A stretch of 64,000 nt of DNA. Origin: Bathymodiolus brooksi (taxonomy: Eukaryota; Mollusca; Bivalvia; Mytilida; Modiolidae). Under the pieces are notes generated by a model. That model did not search any database. It saw only the letters and a program-made list of their open reading frames with translations, and was not told where the DNA came from. Of the stretch, positions 10,339 through 21,464 are shown one piece after another. The stretch covers positions 103,037,505 through 103,101,504 of the forward strand of contig OY804575.1 in assembly GCA_963680875.1 (NCBI GenBank), written 5' to 3'. The translations under genes and the position numbers were made by a program. How positions within the stretch are numbered: the first letter of the stretch is position 1; each line of letters begins with the position of its first letter.

Positions 10339-11934
10339 GTAAGCCGAGCATGTTGCCTTCTTTTCTCAATCGTTTTTCATATTTTATGAATTTATGATGA
10401 TGCCTATGATCATTTTCGGTAGATATTAATCAATATATGTAATTTTGCACCTGGCAACAGCAAATTATTGTCAATGAGTAGCATAAAACGGCGAGGTAAA
10501 CAAACACAAATTTTAAGAGGCCAGCAAAGGGAAAATGGGAGTGCAAAAATGATATCAATGGCAATGCAGTTTATTATTATCAATTTAAAAAAAAATATCG
10601 AATCAATTCATTTTTAATACAAGAATTAAAACTGTACATGGCTTAATGAAAACCCTATAAAGTTCTTTTTATTCAAGCAAATTTATTTATTTGATATACA
10701 ACATATAATTAGGCTTTTAATTTTATCAAATTTCAACAACTTGGACATGAAGCTTAGTTTTGGGAACCAAAAGTATATACCTTACTTTCTGCGAATTATC
10801 ACTATAATGGAAAATCAGTATGTATTTTTCAAATAAAAGCTTTCTATTTAAAGAAGGTTCATTTCAATTGCACTTTTAGTTTGGATCCTGTAAGTATAAT
10901 ATATAATTATAAACAAGGTTTTGAAGAAATGATATGAATATCCATTGAAATTTTCAAGTTTCAGAACTTTTTTTTATATACGACTACAAAATTTTACTGA
11001 AAATTTCAGAAATGTCCTAAAATGCATATTTTAGACCATGGCTAAATGAAAATCATTTTCAATTCCTTTATGCAAACAAGTTTATATCTTGGGTACTGGA
11101 AATACATTACATAAATAAGGTTAAAAGTACTTTTCAACAAGTTTGAACATAAAACTTTGTTATGGGAGCCAAAATTATATCTTCCTGTCTGTGAATTATC
11201 ACCATAGTGGAAAATCAGTATGTATCTTTTATATAAAAAGCTTTCCATTTAAATAAGTGTCGTTTCAGTAGCATTTTTAGTTTGGATCCTGTAAGTATGA
11301 TACATAAACAAGGTTTCTAAAAAATAATATGAAGATCCATAGAAATTTGCAAGTTTCAGAAACTTTTCTATATATGTGACTATAAAATTTTACTGAAATG
11401 TCCTGAACTGCATATTTTAGACTATGACTAAATGAAAATCGTTTTCAATTTCCTTATGCAAACCAAGTTTATTTCTTGACTATTCTAAAAACATTACATT
11501 AACTAGTTTTTTTTACTACATTTCAACAATTTTGGACATAAATTCAAATTCCAAGACAGCTCATTTGCTCACCGAGTTTCGTTACAAAAAGTTATTCTTA
11601 ATTTTTATCCCACAAGTTCAAAAATGTGTACCATTTCACCTAACTTCGCGCATTCATAGCATATTTTGGAGGGGGGAAAAAACGTTTTGTACACATTATC
11701 TATTTCAGATTCAAAAAAGAAATACTGTGAACACATTCACAAGTCACTGGTTACATCTTTGTCATATTGTGGAATAATTTGAATAAAATTATTACATTCA
11801 CAATCCTTAAAACTTGACGAACTCAAATTAAAAATATGGACATTTTACAATATATATTTGATTTAAGAAAAGATTCTGAATATGAAATAGTATTACAAAA
11901 TATTGTCCGGAGAACAACATTTCTAACGTGCTTT

Positions 11935-12320
11935 TATCACGGGTACGTGTGGACAGGATACCCTATGGTGCCTCTGATTGCACCTCCCCCCCCCCTTTTT
12001 TTTAGCATTGATTTTTGTTCGTGTACACAACATTTTGCAACTTTCTATGTATCACTGTATGACATATATACAAAAAATACAATCAAACAGTAGTTTCTAT
12101 CCATACCGGGTTTCTTACATATGTATATAAGAGACCCGGTATGGATACAAACTACTGTTTGATTGTATTTATTGTATATATGTCATCCAGTGATACATAC
12201 AAAGTTGCAACATGTTGTGTACATGAAAAAAAAATCGATGTTAAAAGGAAAGGGGGAGGGGCAATCAGAGGCACCATAGGGTATCCTGTCCACAAGTATC
12301 TGTGGCTTTTATGACTGTGT
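11935..12320. mobile_element. Foldback (long inverted repeat)
   Basis: The left arm 11935-12118 (GTGGACAGGATACCCTATGG ... CCATACCGGGTTTCTTACAT) is matched in inverse by 12130-12320, with a spacer of about ten bases. The arms differ by small indels at the C-run and T-run. There is no coding potential; it resembles a MITE or foldback transposon. Confidence 0.85.
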
Positions 12321-12539
12321 AAATTAATTATTTTATTTATATTATTTCACAATAATCATTTAATATTATTAAAGGTTTCATTGAAAAATATTCGGAAATA
12401 TTTGTTATAACATCACGATTTTAGATTGGTAATGTACTGCGGTTAAAGACATATGGCATATATACAATAGTATGCATTGTATACACGTTTATGATATGAA
12501 AGTCAATCTGATAAATTAGCAAATTATAAAATATTACAT

Positions 12540-12595
12540 GATATAGGGTTAGGGTTATGGTGTTTAACGCCACTTTCAACAATATTTCATACATA
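12540..12595 (-). mobile_element. SINE tail with telomere-like end
   Basis: Plus strand reads TAGGGTTAGGGTTATGGTGT followed by TTAACGCCACTTTCAACAAT. On the minus strand this is the standard SINE tail ending in CCATAACCCTAACCCTA. The rest of 12320-13585 holds no recognised feature. Confidence 0.7.
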
Positions 12596-13587
12596 ATATA
12601 CATCGCAAAAAAAGATAGTAAAGGTTAATATAAAGTAATTAATCTGAAACCGAAACAATATTATTTCCCATATTTTTATTTTCATAAAACATGTTGTCAT
12701 TTGGGAAATACCTTCTTTCGGATTCTTTTAAACCGAAGTCAGTAGTTGATAAAAATTGATCTTTCTGGTGATCAATTTCTGTCACTCTCCGGAAATGTCA
12801 TTTTAGTATTTATATTCTGATATGAAACTATTATAAAACCACACCTTTCAATCTTCTGGTTTTATTTCCTGTGGGCGAGGTTGCCTTTTTATCAATTTTC
12901 CTTTCATATTTGCGGATAAAAAGATAAAGAGTATTTGTACAAGCTTTAAAATGTCTTTTTTAAACTTAGGCATTTAATAGTTTCTACTTTTTACAACACA
13001 GTTAATGCTTTATTAATCTAATTGAACGGTCAAGTGTTTGTATGTTATGGATATCGATCTTGCTTCTTCCTACCAATTCGTGGGTGAATACATTTTCATA
13101 TTTCCTGAACCCGCATGCTATAAATGTTTTAATATACCGAATGAAACCAAGAAAACACATACATGTAAAATACTGCTGGCAAACATATGTTTAGTCCATT
13201 GGAACGTTGTCTCGGACATTTAAAAACCACATCCACAACATTGTAACGGTCGCTTGCAAGTGATGCGTTCTGAGTGCCTCTGACGTTTTCCTGTCAAAGA
13301 ACGATAACTCTGGTGGGAAAACCCGCGAGGCTTCCGAAGGGGTGGAATATGATATTTATTTCACGGAATATGATTTTTGTCCTGTGTGATCACGTGGTCT
13401 GATTTTTACCCATTGTCCAATCAAATTAACCTATTTATGGTTATTATTATATGAGGTATAATAAATGTTGTTTTTCATTTTCTTGTAATTGCTATGGTTA
13501 TAAGCCGGAGTATCCATATCGAATATATACATATTCCAGTCTCAATTGCCTGTGCCAGCTTTCCAAAATAAAGTTATATTGTCAGGT

Positions 13588-14222
13588 CCTTAGATTTACG
13601 GCTTCTGATTAACATTTTGGTATCTTAGATTTACGGCTTCTGATTACCATTTTGGTACCTTAGATTTACGGCTTCTGATTCCCATTTTGGTATCTTAGAT
13701 CTACGGCTTCTGATTACCATTTTGGTATCTTAGATTTACGGCTTCTGATTAACATTTTGGTATCTTAGATTTACGGCTTCTGATTACCATTTTGGTATCT
13801 TAGATTTACGGCTTCTGATTCCCATTTTGGTATCTTAGATCTACGGCTTCTGATTACGATTTTGGTATCTTAGATTTACGGCTTCTGATTTCCATGTTGG
13901 TATCTTACATTTACGGCTTCTGATTACCCTTTTGATATCTTAGATTCACGGCTTCTGGTTACCCTTTTGATATCTTAGATTCACGGCTTCTGATTACCCT
14001 TTTGGTATCTTAGATTTACGGCTTCTGATTACCCTTTTGGTATATTAGATTCACGGCTTCTGATTGCGCCTTTGGTATCTTAGATTCACGGCTTCTGATT
14101 ACCCTTTTGGTATCTTAGATTTACGGCTTCTGATTACCATTTTGGTATCTTAGATTTACGGCATCTGATTACCATGTTGGTATCTTAGATTTACGGCTTC
14201 TGATTACCATGTTGGTATCTTC
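13588..14222 (+). repeat. 35-bp minisatellite, about 18 units
   Basis: Tandem units of TTAGATTTACGGCTTCTGAT followed by TACCATTTTGGTATC, with variants at the last ten bases (AACATT, CCCATT, CCCTTT). The unit is almost the same as the terminal motif of the Penelope-like element 3' ends elsewhere in the window (for example 42993-43030 and 56100-56145). Spacing is constant and there is no unique spacer sequence. Confidence 0.95.
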
Positions 14223-14992
14223 AAATTTCTCTTAAGTGGGTTGTGGTATTTTGTTATCACTGTTTGTGGCTGCATATTTGATTAGATATGTTAATTAGCG
14301 TTCTCTGTCATATTTTGATTATGCAATATGTAATTATTACCTCAAAATATCTTGAATACTATTTACAAATAATTTCTTATCACAGTTGCAGTGCGTTACC
14401 CAATGGTTTCTCGCTTTGTAAACTAAACTTAGTATATCATCTCTGGAAAAAAAAACAATATAAATTTTCGGATTGAGATTCATAATTGATTTGATGTTTT
14501 TTTTTTTAATTTAAATGTGTTATACAACTGTATCAATAATACTTCTAGGATAAAAAGAAGAAATAGGGCCTGGTGTCTGAGCGATATGGAGTACATCGAT
14601 TTGAATGGAGCACCGGTAACTGTGGACAATTCATAATCATCATGCATCTTAGTACAGGAACATAAATATGTTCTTCTGTTTTCAGAATTCCACTATCCTT
14701 GCCCATAAAAAAACAGCTTACATTCTTAATGGCGATTTCCAAAGCAAAATCTGTAAATTATATCCACTGTTTTCCCTTTTAAAATGATACCGTTTTCCTA
14801 ACATGATAATGAAATTGTTCGTAGATTTGTTCCTTTTCTTAATAAAGCTGAAATACTGCTCACTTCATAGCAACCCTACTAATGTTTTACTCTTTTTGTA
14901 CTTGATCGTTATTCTCATGATTTATTTCATGGTCTAAATTTTATTTTCTGTACATGTCCTTTATTTATGTCCTCTCTGTCGTTGTCTTGGAG

Positions 14993-15275
14993 AAGACCCG
15001 GGTGGCTCAATGAGTTAGGTAGGGATTACCCAATAACTCATACAAGCCCATCACCATTACGGCGTGGGTTCGTGCCTAGCTTTGTAAATTACAAAAAGGG
15101 TGCACTCGACTCGCAGCCGCAAGTGATAAAGTTTACCAGTTGCTTGCCCATGGTCGATGGTTCTCTCCGGGTACTCTGGCTTCCTCCACCAATAAAACTG
15201 GTCGCCATGTTATAGCTGAAATATTGCTGAAAGTGGCGTTCAATACCAAAATCAAATCAAATCAATCGTTGTCTT
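14993..15275 (+). mobile_element. Full-length tRNA-derived SINE
   Basis: The head contains an A-box-like GTGGCTCAATGAGTTAGG and a B-box-like GGCGTGGGTTCGTGCC, the RNA polymerase III promoter elements. A middle block (CACTCGACTCGCAGC ... GGTACTCTGGCTTCCTCCAC) follows. The tail is GAAATATTGCTGAAAGTGGC GTT, then CAAATCAAATCAAATC. This is the best-preserved copy in the window and defines the family. The rest of 14222-14990 holds nothing recognised except a possible 3' exon of the neighbouring minus-strand gene near 14720-14760. Confidence 0.85.
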
Positions 15276-15416
15276 GGGGTCTCTATTTGTCATGTCGAAA
15301 CGTATGTGTGCTGTTTTGCTTCTTCTTATTACTTCAATCCAATGTCATTTAATTTGGTAAATATAAGAACATATGCGTCCTACATGTATCATAGCCATAC
15401 ACTTTGTTTCTCATAC

Positions 15417-15533
15417 CTTAGGTTCTTATTGCGAACTAAATCTAGTGGTGTCTTTTCCCGAACATGAGCATACTTGTTGATATCCGTTAATGTATCTGTC
15501 GCTGACTTCAAATATCCGTTAAGCATACCAACA
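15417..15533 (-). CDS. Internal coding exon (exon C) of a minus-strand gene
   Basis: The acceptor TTTTATTCTAG lies above 15533 and the donor AAG|GTATGA is at 15416. The 117 nt have one leading and two trailing bases and 38 open codons: VGMLNGYLKSATDTLTDINK, then YAHVREKTPLDLVRNKNL. The peptide is helical and charged, without a recognised motif. It follows exons A and B on the same strand, but exon B ends in phase 0 and this exon needs two preceding bases. At least one intervening exon is therefore missing from my reading (between 15534 and 17213), or the exons belong to different transcripts. Confidence 0.5.
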
Positions 15534-15954
15534 CTAGAATAAAAAAAACCAATCATATGTGTTTGCATTGGCTAAATGTTCTGATAAGACAAAGTCAAAG
15601 TTAAATTCTGCCTAAATGGAATCATGATGCTATGGTCTTTGTCCTTTTCACTTAACTTAGTGATCTTTGTTTATATACATATTGTGATATTTTCACTGGT
15701 GCTCTTTGTATCTGGATTGTGCGTTTTTATTTACATCATTCCCTCTATCACACTTTAAGGCTTTTGTGAGAAAAACAAATTCTTGTAACAAAGTTTACAT
15801 TCACTTAATCTGAGAGTTTGTATGCCAACAATACGAATCGTGTTCTTCATTTCATCTTTTCTTGTTTTCTTTGATTATTTGCTCGCTCTTAATCATCTTG
15901 TCTTATACATAGTTTGGTCTTATTTACTTGGGCCCATAAAACTAGTTTAAACCA

Positions 15955-16180
15955 CGCCACTTTTTATTGAAGTGCCTGTACAAAGCTAGGAAAGTTAACG
16001 ATCATGTATTTATGTGTTAGAGGTATCGATTTTGTCTCTTTCTACGATTCTGATATTTGGTTTTGGAATTGTTCCAACAGTGAGTGTGGAAACCCCCATT
16101 TTATTACACTCTTACCATTGGTCGGAACATAAGGACTGGATTCTTGCTCCTGGTTCCCTACTTTTGATGCTCCTGTCTAT
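15955..16180 (+). repeat. Dispersed repeat R3, plus-oriented copy
   Basis: Reads CACTTTTTATTGAAGTGCCT ... GATCATGTATTTATGTGTTA ... TATCGATTTTGTCTC ... GGAATTGTTCC. The same succession, on the opposite strand, occurs at 31290-31500, 47952-48119 and 59700-59880. It is a dispersed repeat of unknown class. The open frames in it are not supported as genes. Confidence 0.6.
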
Positions 16181-16574
16181 ATGATTACCAGTATCGTAAA
16201 TATTTTCTCTTATGTGTTCTGTTATCTTCTTTGTCTACAATTGACAAGCATGCACCATATATCATAAGAATTAATATTATTTGTTGTTTGAACTATCTTT
16301 TGTAATACTTCAGCCATATCGTAGAATGCAATTTTTAATGAGATACTTCAAGAAAATGAAATACAAGGCTAAATAATGAACTAGTAAACTGTAGGTAATA
16401 TCAATAACAAAACACTTAATAAATAAAAAGTATAAAATCATTTTATTATTCATTGGTTCTATTTGAGCAGTCAAATTGCCATTTGAGTGGATGATTTTTT
16501 ATTAGATACGGTCACTGAATAAGAAATGTGTTTTTTTTTTCTGGTACCTGATTTATATAGAGCGAAGGTAAGAA

Positions 16575-16720
16575 ATAGCAATAGCATTACGGCGGACATG
16601 ATAGAAGGCATTATTGAAAATGATTAGAACGAGGCTTGTTTCTGCTATTTTCAGAAAATTTGGCAGTCGTTTTTGGACATTTTTTTTTACATTGTAGGAT
16701 AAAGACAATATATGTACATT
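16575..16720 (+). repeat. Dispersed repeat R2, partial copy
   Basis: Contains GATTAGAACGAGGCTTGTTT, CAGAAAATTTGGCAGTCGTT and ACAATATATGTACATTG, all matching the longer copy at 51930-52310. It is truncated at the left. Confidence 0.65.
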
Positions 16721-16892
16721 GTATTTCACGAAATATATTATGTTTATATAACATTATATTTTATTTGCACAGAAGATTGTTCTTATTAAATATGAATCGA
16801 TGGTACTTTTTACTCAAAATAATGCGGGCATAACGGATAGCACACATACATGTACACATACAATTCGGGATATATACATACCACAACATTAT

Positions 16893-17160
16893 CCTCATTG
16901 AATAAAGTTGTGAGTTCGAATCCCGCTTATGACTAGGTGTACTCGAGACAATATCATTGGATGAAGTTTGTCAGTTATTTGCGGCAGGTCGATGAATATA
17001 GCTGAAAAATTGCTCGCTGGACGTTAAACAACAATCATCAATCAATCAATCGATGGTTTTCGCCGGGTACTCCGGCTTCTTCAACCAATAAAACTGACCG
17101 CCACGATATAACTGGAATATTGTAGAAAGTGGCGTTAAACACCATAACCCTAACCCTACC
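16893..17160 (+). mobile_element. SINE pair, one with telomere-like tail
   Basis: A tRNA-like head with B box GAGTTCGAATCCCGC (about 16911) leads to a first tail ending GGACGTTAAACAACAATCAT and an (ATCA)n run near 17040. A second SINE body follows (GGGTACTCCGGCTTC ... GATATAACTGGAATATTG). It ends GGCGTTAAACACC ATAACCCTAACCC. The two SINE types appear joined or nested. Confidence 0.7.
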
Positions 17161-17213
17161 ATCTTATTGTATAAAGTCATATCATTATATCACGTATATT
17201 ATTAATGTGTTAC

Positions 17214-17394
17214 CTGTAATGCTGACGATGAAACAAAACTGTTACGGGCACCTCTAGTCTTCAAAGAGCTGTCGATCTGAATGGACGATATTGGTGAAAT
17301 TGACATCGGTGGCCGAGTTAGTCGTTCTTCGGCAATCATGGTTAGTAAATGAAATTCTTTCTTTATATCTTGCAATCTCAATGTGTTCGTTTGC
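17214..17394 (-). CDS. Coding exon B of a minus-strand gene
   Basis: The acceptor CTTTTTTTAAG lies above 17394 and the donor CAG|GTAACA is at 17213. One base completes the Arg codon begun in exon A, then 60 codons are open to phase 0: QTNTLRLQDIKKEFHLLTMI, AEERLTRPPMSISPISS, and on through a Ser-rich end SSSALQ. The first half looks helical, the second half disordered with Pro/Ser, as in a cytoplasmic linker. The fit with exon A in both phase and composition makes this a real exon pair. Function not recognised. Confidence 0.6.
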
Positions 17395-17712
17395 CTTAAA
17401 AAAAGTAAAAGGAACTTAGAAATATTTTTTGTAGTTTACTAAATATTTGAATACAGCTTGACGAGTTGATCGGCAAAGATGTTATGTCTTGGCCACTCCA
17501 ACCATTCGTAATACAAGTGTTGTAAGAAACAAAAAAGAGTAATACAATTGTTGTCGGATAAAAAGTAGTAATACAAATGTTGTTTCTCAAATTGTGATTG
17601 TAGCCATGCAAATTTCCCGTTACGTTAACTTACAGTCAAATCGTTTTTCATTTAAACAGGACATCATATTATTTTATCTTCAGTAACTTGTGTAATATTA
17701 CATATAGTATAC

Positions 17713-17863
17713 CTTGCATTATTCAGAAATGTCTGGACACAGTGTTTGGCTTGGTGTATTTCTTCTACAACATTGCACAAGTCAGCAATAATACAGGCCG
17801 CACGCCGACCAACTTTAACCATGTTTTCGTTACGTAAATTAGCATTATCTAAAGTTGAAATAT
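17713..17863 (-). CDS. Coding exon A of a minus-strand gene (helical domain)
   Basis: The acceptor CTACTTTACAG lies above 17863 and the donor GCAAG|GTATAC is at 17712. The 151 nt have two leading and two trailing bases and 49 open codons: ISTLDNANLRNENMVKVGRR, AACIIADLCNVVEEIHQAKH, CVQTFLNNA. The pattern is amphipathic helices, typical of an all-alpha cytoplasmic module; I cannot name the family. It joins exon B at an Arg codon. By phase it can follow the 29-nt exon at 20898-20926, which can itself follow the transmembrane exon at 22556-22643. It could thus be an alternative long tail of the TSP1 receptor, or part of a separate gene. Confidence 0.6.
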
Positions 17864-17927
17864 CTGTAAAGTAGTTAGAAAAAATATTCATGATGAATCT
17901 TAACAACCAGTGTCTCACATCATTTAG

Positions 17928-18170
17928 GTGCGGATTCAGACGGGGTGCATTCGGCGCTCGCCCCTCTGCTGATCGATTGTTGTTTTTTAAAAATCACACT
18001 ATTATTTTCTTCATAACAATTGAATTTATTTTGTATAAAACTACTTTCCATGAGTTCATAGAGGCATCTGTCCCCATTGGGCGCCGTCCTGGACCCAATA
18101 GGGACTTTAGACTTCTCGTCTACAAAATGTGCCCCTCCCCCTCTAGCGTAAAATCCTGCATCCGAGCATG
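17928..18170. mobile_element. Small inverted-repeat (MITE-like) element
   Basis: The left end reads TAGGTGCGGATTCAGACGGG and the right end reads GCGTAAAATCCTGCATCCGA, a rough inverse (CGGAT-CAG / CTG-ATCCG), with GC-rich ends and an AT-rich centre. It resembles short bivalve elements with CAGTGGCGGATCCAG-type termini. It lies immediately upstream of exon A. Confidence 0.5.
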
Positions 18171-18841
18171 TAGTTCACATTTTTATAAAATATCTATATA
18201 TTTTTAATTCATTTATGATAATGTTTACTTTCAAATAACTTACCTGCTGTATTGCTAACACACAACTACGTCAGCGGACATTTTAGTATTAAGAATGGAA
18301 AACCGATATATGACAATACGGAAAATCCGGTGTTGTTGATCATTGTATATGTACATAATTTTACATTTGTATTGATGCACATGATAAGAATTGCTTAATA
18401 TAACGTTTATTTTATCTGTCTTAAATATACAATTTAAATTATAAGTTTAAATTGCTTTTGATATCCAAAAATAAAGTATATTCATTTGTTCTAAAAATAA
18501 CTTTCGGGATTTACCCGGAACACAGCTAATAAAAAATAAAAATAACTTTTCATTGTTACTAATATTTTAGTGTATTTTGGTGGGAAATCGTGATTGTATA
18601 ATAATATGCAAATTGCATAATATTAGATTAGATTAGAAGCGCTTATCCCTGGCAGTTGTGACAGAATTACCCCCCTTTTCCATATTATTTTTATTTAAAT
18701 TTCTGCTTACAGATTGCTTTAGGAACACGTTATATAACAGAAAGTAAACTGGAAAAAAACTGAAATATATAAAGTGTTATAATAAAGAAAACAACATTAT
18801 GACCATACAACATAAAAATAAATTAAGAAGAAGAAAAAAGG

Positions 18842-18868
18842 TGGGGGGGGGGGGGGGCGGGGGGGGGT
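18842..18868 (+). repeat. Poly-G tract
   Basis: G-run of more than 20 bases broken by one C. A second purine/G-rich patch lies near 18988-19005 within a diverged direct repeat of the surrounding 120 bp. The flanks 18210-19160 show no gene. Confidence 0.9.
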
Positions 18869-19164
18869 TGGCGAGGTTGAATCCATGCCGTTTAGTGATT
18901 GTTTTAGGAACACGTTATATAAAGGAAAGAAAAGTTTTATTTAAAAACAACAGTGTGACCATACAACAAACAAAATTAATTTAAAAAAAAGGAGGGGTGG
19001 GGGGTGATTCCATGCCAAAAGGGTATGTGGTTTGTAAATGTACATGCAAGTGAGTGATATTGGGTGGTTATGGTATTCTATGGCGTTTTATCAAAATGAT
19101 CGTGTTGGAGTAAATATTGTATATCTACATGATATTGATTATAATCAGGTTATCAAGTCAAACA

Positions 19165-19262
19165 CATAGACAATAGACAATAGACAATATTTTATTGGCA
19201 CAAACGCAATTACAATAATTGGTAAAGGCCCATTGTAATACAATGGCAATAAGGATATGTAT
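19165..19262 (-). mobile_element. Probable retroelement 3' tail with (ACAATAG)n
   Basis: A short microsatellite AGACAATAGACAATAGACAA is followed by TATTTTATTGGCACAAACGC and an inverted AATTACAATAATTGG / CCCATTGTAATACAATGG pair. This layout is typical of the 3' end of non-LTR elements inserted in minus orientation. Beyond it, 19262-19980 shows nothing recognised. Confidence 0.4.
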
Positions 19263-19983
19263 ATATTAAATTAAATTAAATTAAATACTAAATTAACAAC
19301 ATAAATAACAATTTTATGACATAACTGTATTAAGATATACTATCTTTTCTAATTTGAGTGTAAATCTAATTGGCAGTTTTTTCGTGATGTTGAGTCAACA
19401 TTTGATCACATTTATATTATCATAGTGCTTGATTTAAATATTCTCATAGTGCTTGATTTAAACATTACACATAAAATGTTTTTGTCATGTACAATGGTAT
19501 ACGTGTGTTATTAATTTCACTTGAATCTATAGATACCGTAATTCTACTAAAGGAACGTTAATTAACGGGAATTTGTATTTATATTATGTGTATAATAAAT
19601 AAACATTGTTTTCAATCAAATCTAGCGCATCATCAGGTGGTGGATCGGAGATGCACTTTCGGTAAAGGGGGTGGGTGGCCGTGGGGGTTATCGAGTTAGA
19701 AACTGGAAAGTCTGACCTTGTACCATAGTGTGTGTCGAGTTACGAGAGTGTCGCTCATTGTACGTTGTACACCCTTTGTATATTTCGGAAAAGCCTCGTG
19801 GCCCTTGTTGTCCATTTTCTTTCTCGTTTCTGTATAAATATTGTATACTGATGAAAGTAATATCGCTCGTCCTGATGATGAAGGAGATATTTGCTGGTTC
19901 GTATAAAGAACCAACAACCAAAAAATATCAATCATTAAATCTATATAAAGAGCATAAACGTATTACGTTAAATATGAAACAAG

Positions 19984-20146
19984 AGTGGCTCAATGAGTTA
20001 GGTCGTTGGATCTAGCAACTCATACAAGCCTATCCCCCAATACGGAGTGGGTTCGCGCCCGGCTTTGTAAATTACAAAAAGGGCGCACTCGACTCGCAGC
20101 TGAAATACTGCTGAAAGTGGGGTTAAAACACCAAAAATTTCAAATC
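19984..20146 (+). mobile_element. SINE with internal deletion
   Basis: Same head as 14993-15275 (GTGGCTCAATGAGTTAGG; B box GGAGTGGGTTCGCGCCC) and the same CACTCGACTCGCAGC block. It jumps directly to the tail GAAATACTGCTGAAAGTGG, so about 100 bp of the middle is missing. Confidence 0.8.
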
Positions 20147-20897
20147 AAAAGCTGATTACATTAATAATCACATTTTAAATGTGTTTAAATACATTTTTAA
20201 TATTCAACTAATTATAAAACTCCAAAGTGATTTTTAAATGAATAAACCAAAGATATCCGGAAAAATGTGTAAAAATTTACCGAAATTGGAGAAGAAATTT
20301 TTGTTATGGAATATATTCTAACAAATTTCATGCTATATGTAAGGGGAAATTTCAAAAATGTGACCATATATATTTGGCAATACATTCACATTCTGCAATG
20401 ATATTCCGTTTGCGGTGCATTTCAATTGCGCGGATAGGGTTTGGGTAGTTTTATTGCATCACTATATTCACGCATATAAAATAATATGTTTCATCAACAC
20501 ATAAAACAACAAAACTACACATCTTACAATATCAAACCTTAACATGTACCGGTACATGTACTGTTGATTTATATTCATAGTGAGTGTTTAACGCTTTATA
20601 TAATCAATAAAAACTACCAATGAATTTTAACATTTGGACTGCTCAAATATCTGTTGCCTTAAAAATTTTTTTTTTATATATGTATGTTCCACTATTTTTA
20701 AAAAAAATTATATTTCATATAATTATAGATGTTATTCTTATATTTTTTGTTTTCATTTTAAAGGCTGACCAAAGAGGCGAATAATCCATATTGCATCGTC
20801 AGTCGTGCTGCAAAATGCAGAAAATGTTAAATCAAATATATTCTAAATAACAGGTAATCCCGCACAAATGTAAAAAAAAGTCTCAGGTATATTTTAC

Positions 20898-20926
20898 GGG
20901 CAATTGTAATGCTCTTTCTCCGTGCA
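20898..20926 (-). CDS. Candidate 29-nt microexon linking the TM exon to exon A
   Basis: The acceptor CACTTTTAG lies above 20926 and the donor CCC|GTAAAA is at 20897 (weak). The 29 nt have one leading base, nine codons (Ala-Arg-Arg-Lys-Ser-Ile-Thr-Ile-Ala) and one trailing base. The leading base fits the two trailing bases of the TM exon (22556-22643), and the trailing base fits exon A. The result would place a basic ARRKS stretch just inside the membrane, as expected for a type I receptor. It rests on phase and composition only. Confidence 0.3.
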
Positions 20927-21464
20927 CTAAAAGTGATACCTGTTAATCCTCAAATCCACGGAAATGTAATGTGCCATCTGTTTGTGCTTAACTTTATTTT
21001 TGAACCATTGTTTGTACATGCACCCGATATCATTGTTTTCTTGAAATTTCATCTAGGTACATACACTCGTTAATAAAATATGTTGATATTGTAAATGCAG
21101 AACTGATAGAAAGTACACTGAAACGAACAATAATGTGTAGCAGTTTTAATGATTTTGTATGGCTCTCGAAATATAAAAAATGTTGCATGCATCTAATATT
21201 TATTGATTGCTTCATTTGATTAATGTTCATATTAAAAAAAATAGATAGCTATTCTTCTCTTCAAAAATAGGCTTACGATTTACGACTTACGTGTACCTAC
21301 CACCACTCTTAACTTTGCGATCACATTTTATCGCAAGTCGTAAATCCTAACTATTAGTGAAACGGTCGTAACTCTTAAGAGTACACTTACGTCTACGTTG
21401 ACGACTTACGACCTTTAGTGAAACGATCGCCAGTTTGGTATCTTCAAAACTTTTGTTTATCAGA

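Larger units (their letters stand above)
7048..11541. repeat. Large direct duplication, copy 2
   Basis: Second copy of the segment at 1-4492. It begins abruptly after the unique sequence ending 7047 and ends at 11541 inside the third unit of the 400-bp tandem repeat, after which it shares nothing with copy 1. Relative to copy 1 it has a stop codon in the P2X7-C-domain exon and lacks the downstream exons of the plus-strand gene, so it looks like a non-functional duplicate. An uncollapsed haplotype in the assembly is the main alternative to a real duplication. Confidence 0.95.

Noticed and set aside
12543..12560. Interstitial telomere
   Set aside because: Only two to three TTAGGG-like units, and they occur at SINE tails in more than one place.
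13588..14222. Regular 35-bp repeats that could suggest a CRISPR array
   Set aside because: Units are directly adjacent with no unique spacers, the setting is eukaryotic, and the unit derives from a retroelement terminus.
14545..14760. Minus-strand frame of 65 codons as the terminal exon of the exon A-C gene
   Set aside because: An acceptor (ATTTACAG) exists near 14750, but in the required phase only seven codons are open before a stop. Too little to call.
14993..15100. tRNA gene suggested by A- and B-box sequences
   Set aside because: The boxes sit at the head of a SINE with a shared body and tail, found in several copies. No complete tRNA cloverleaf could be drawn.
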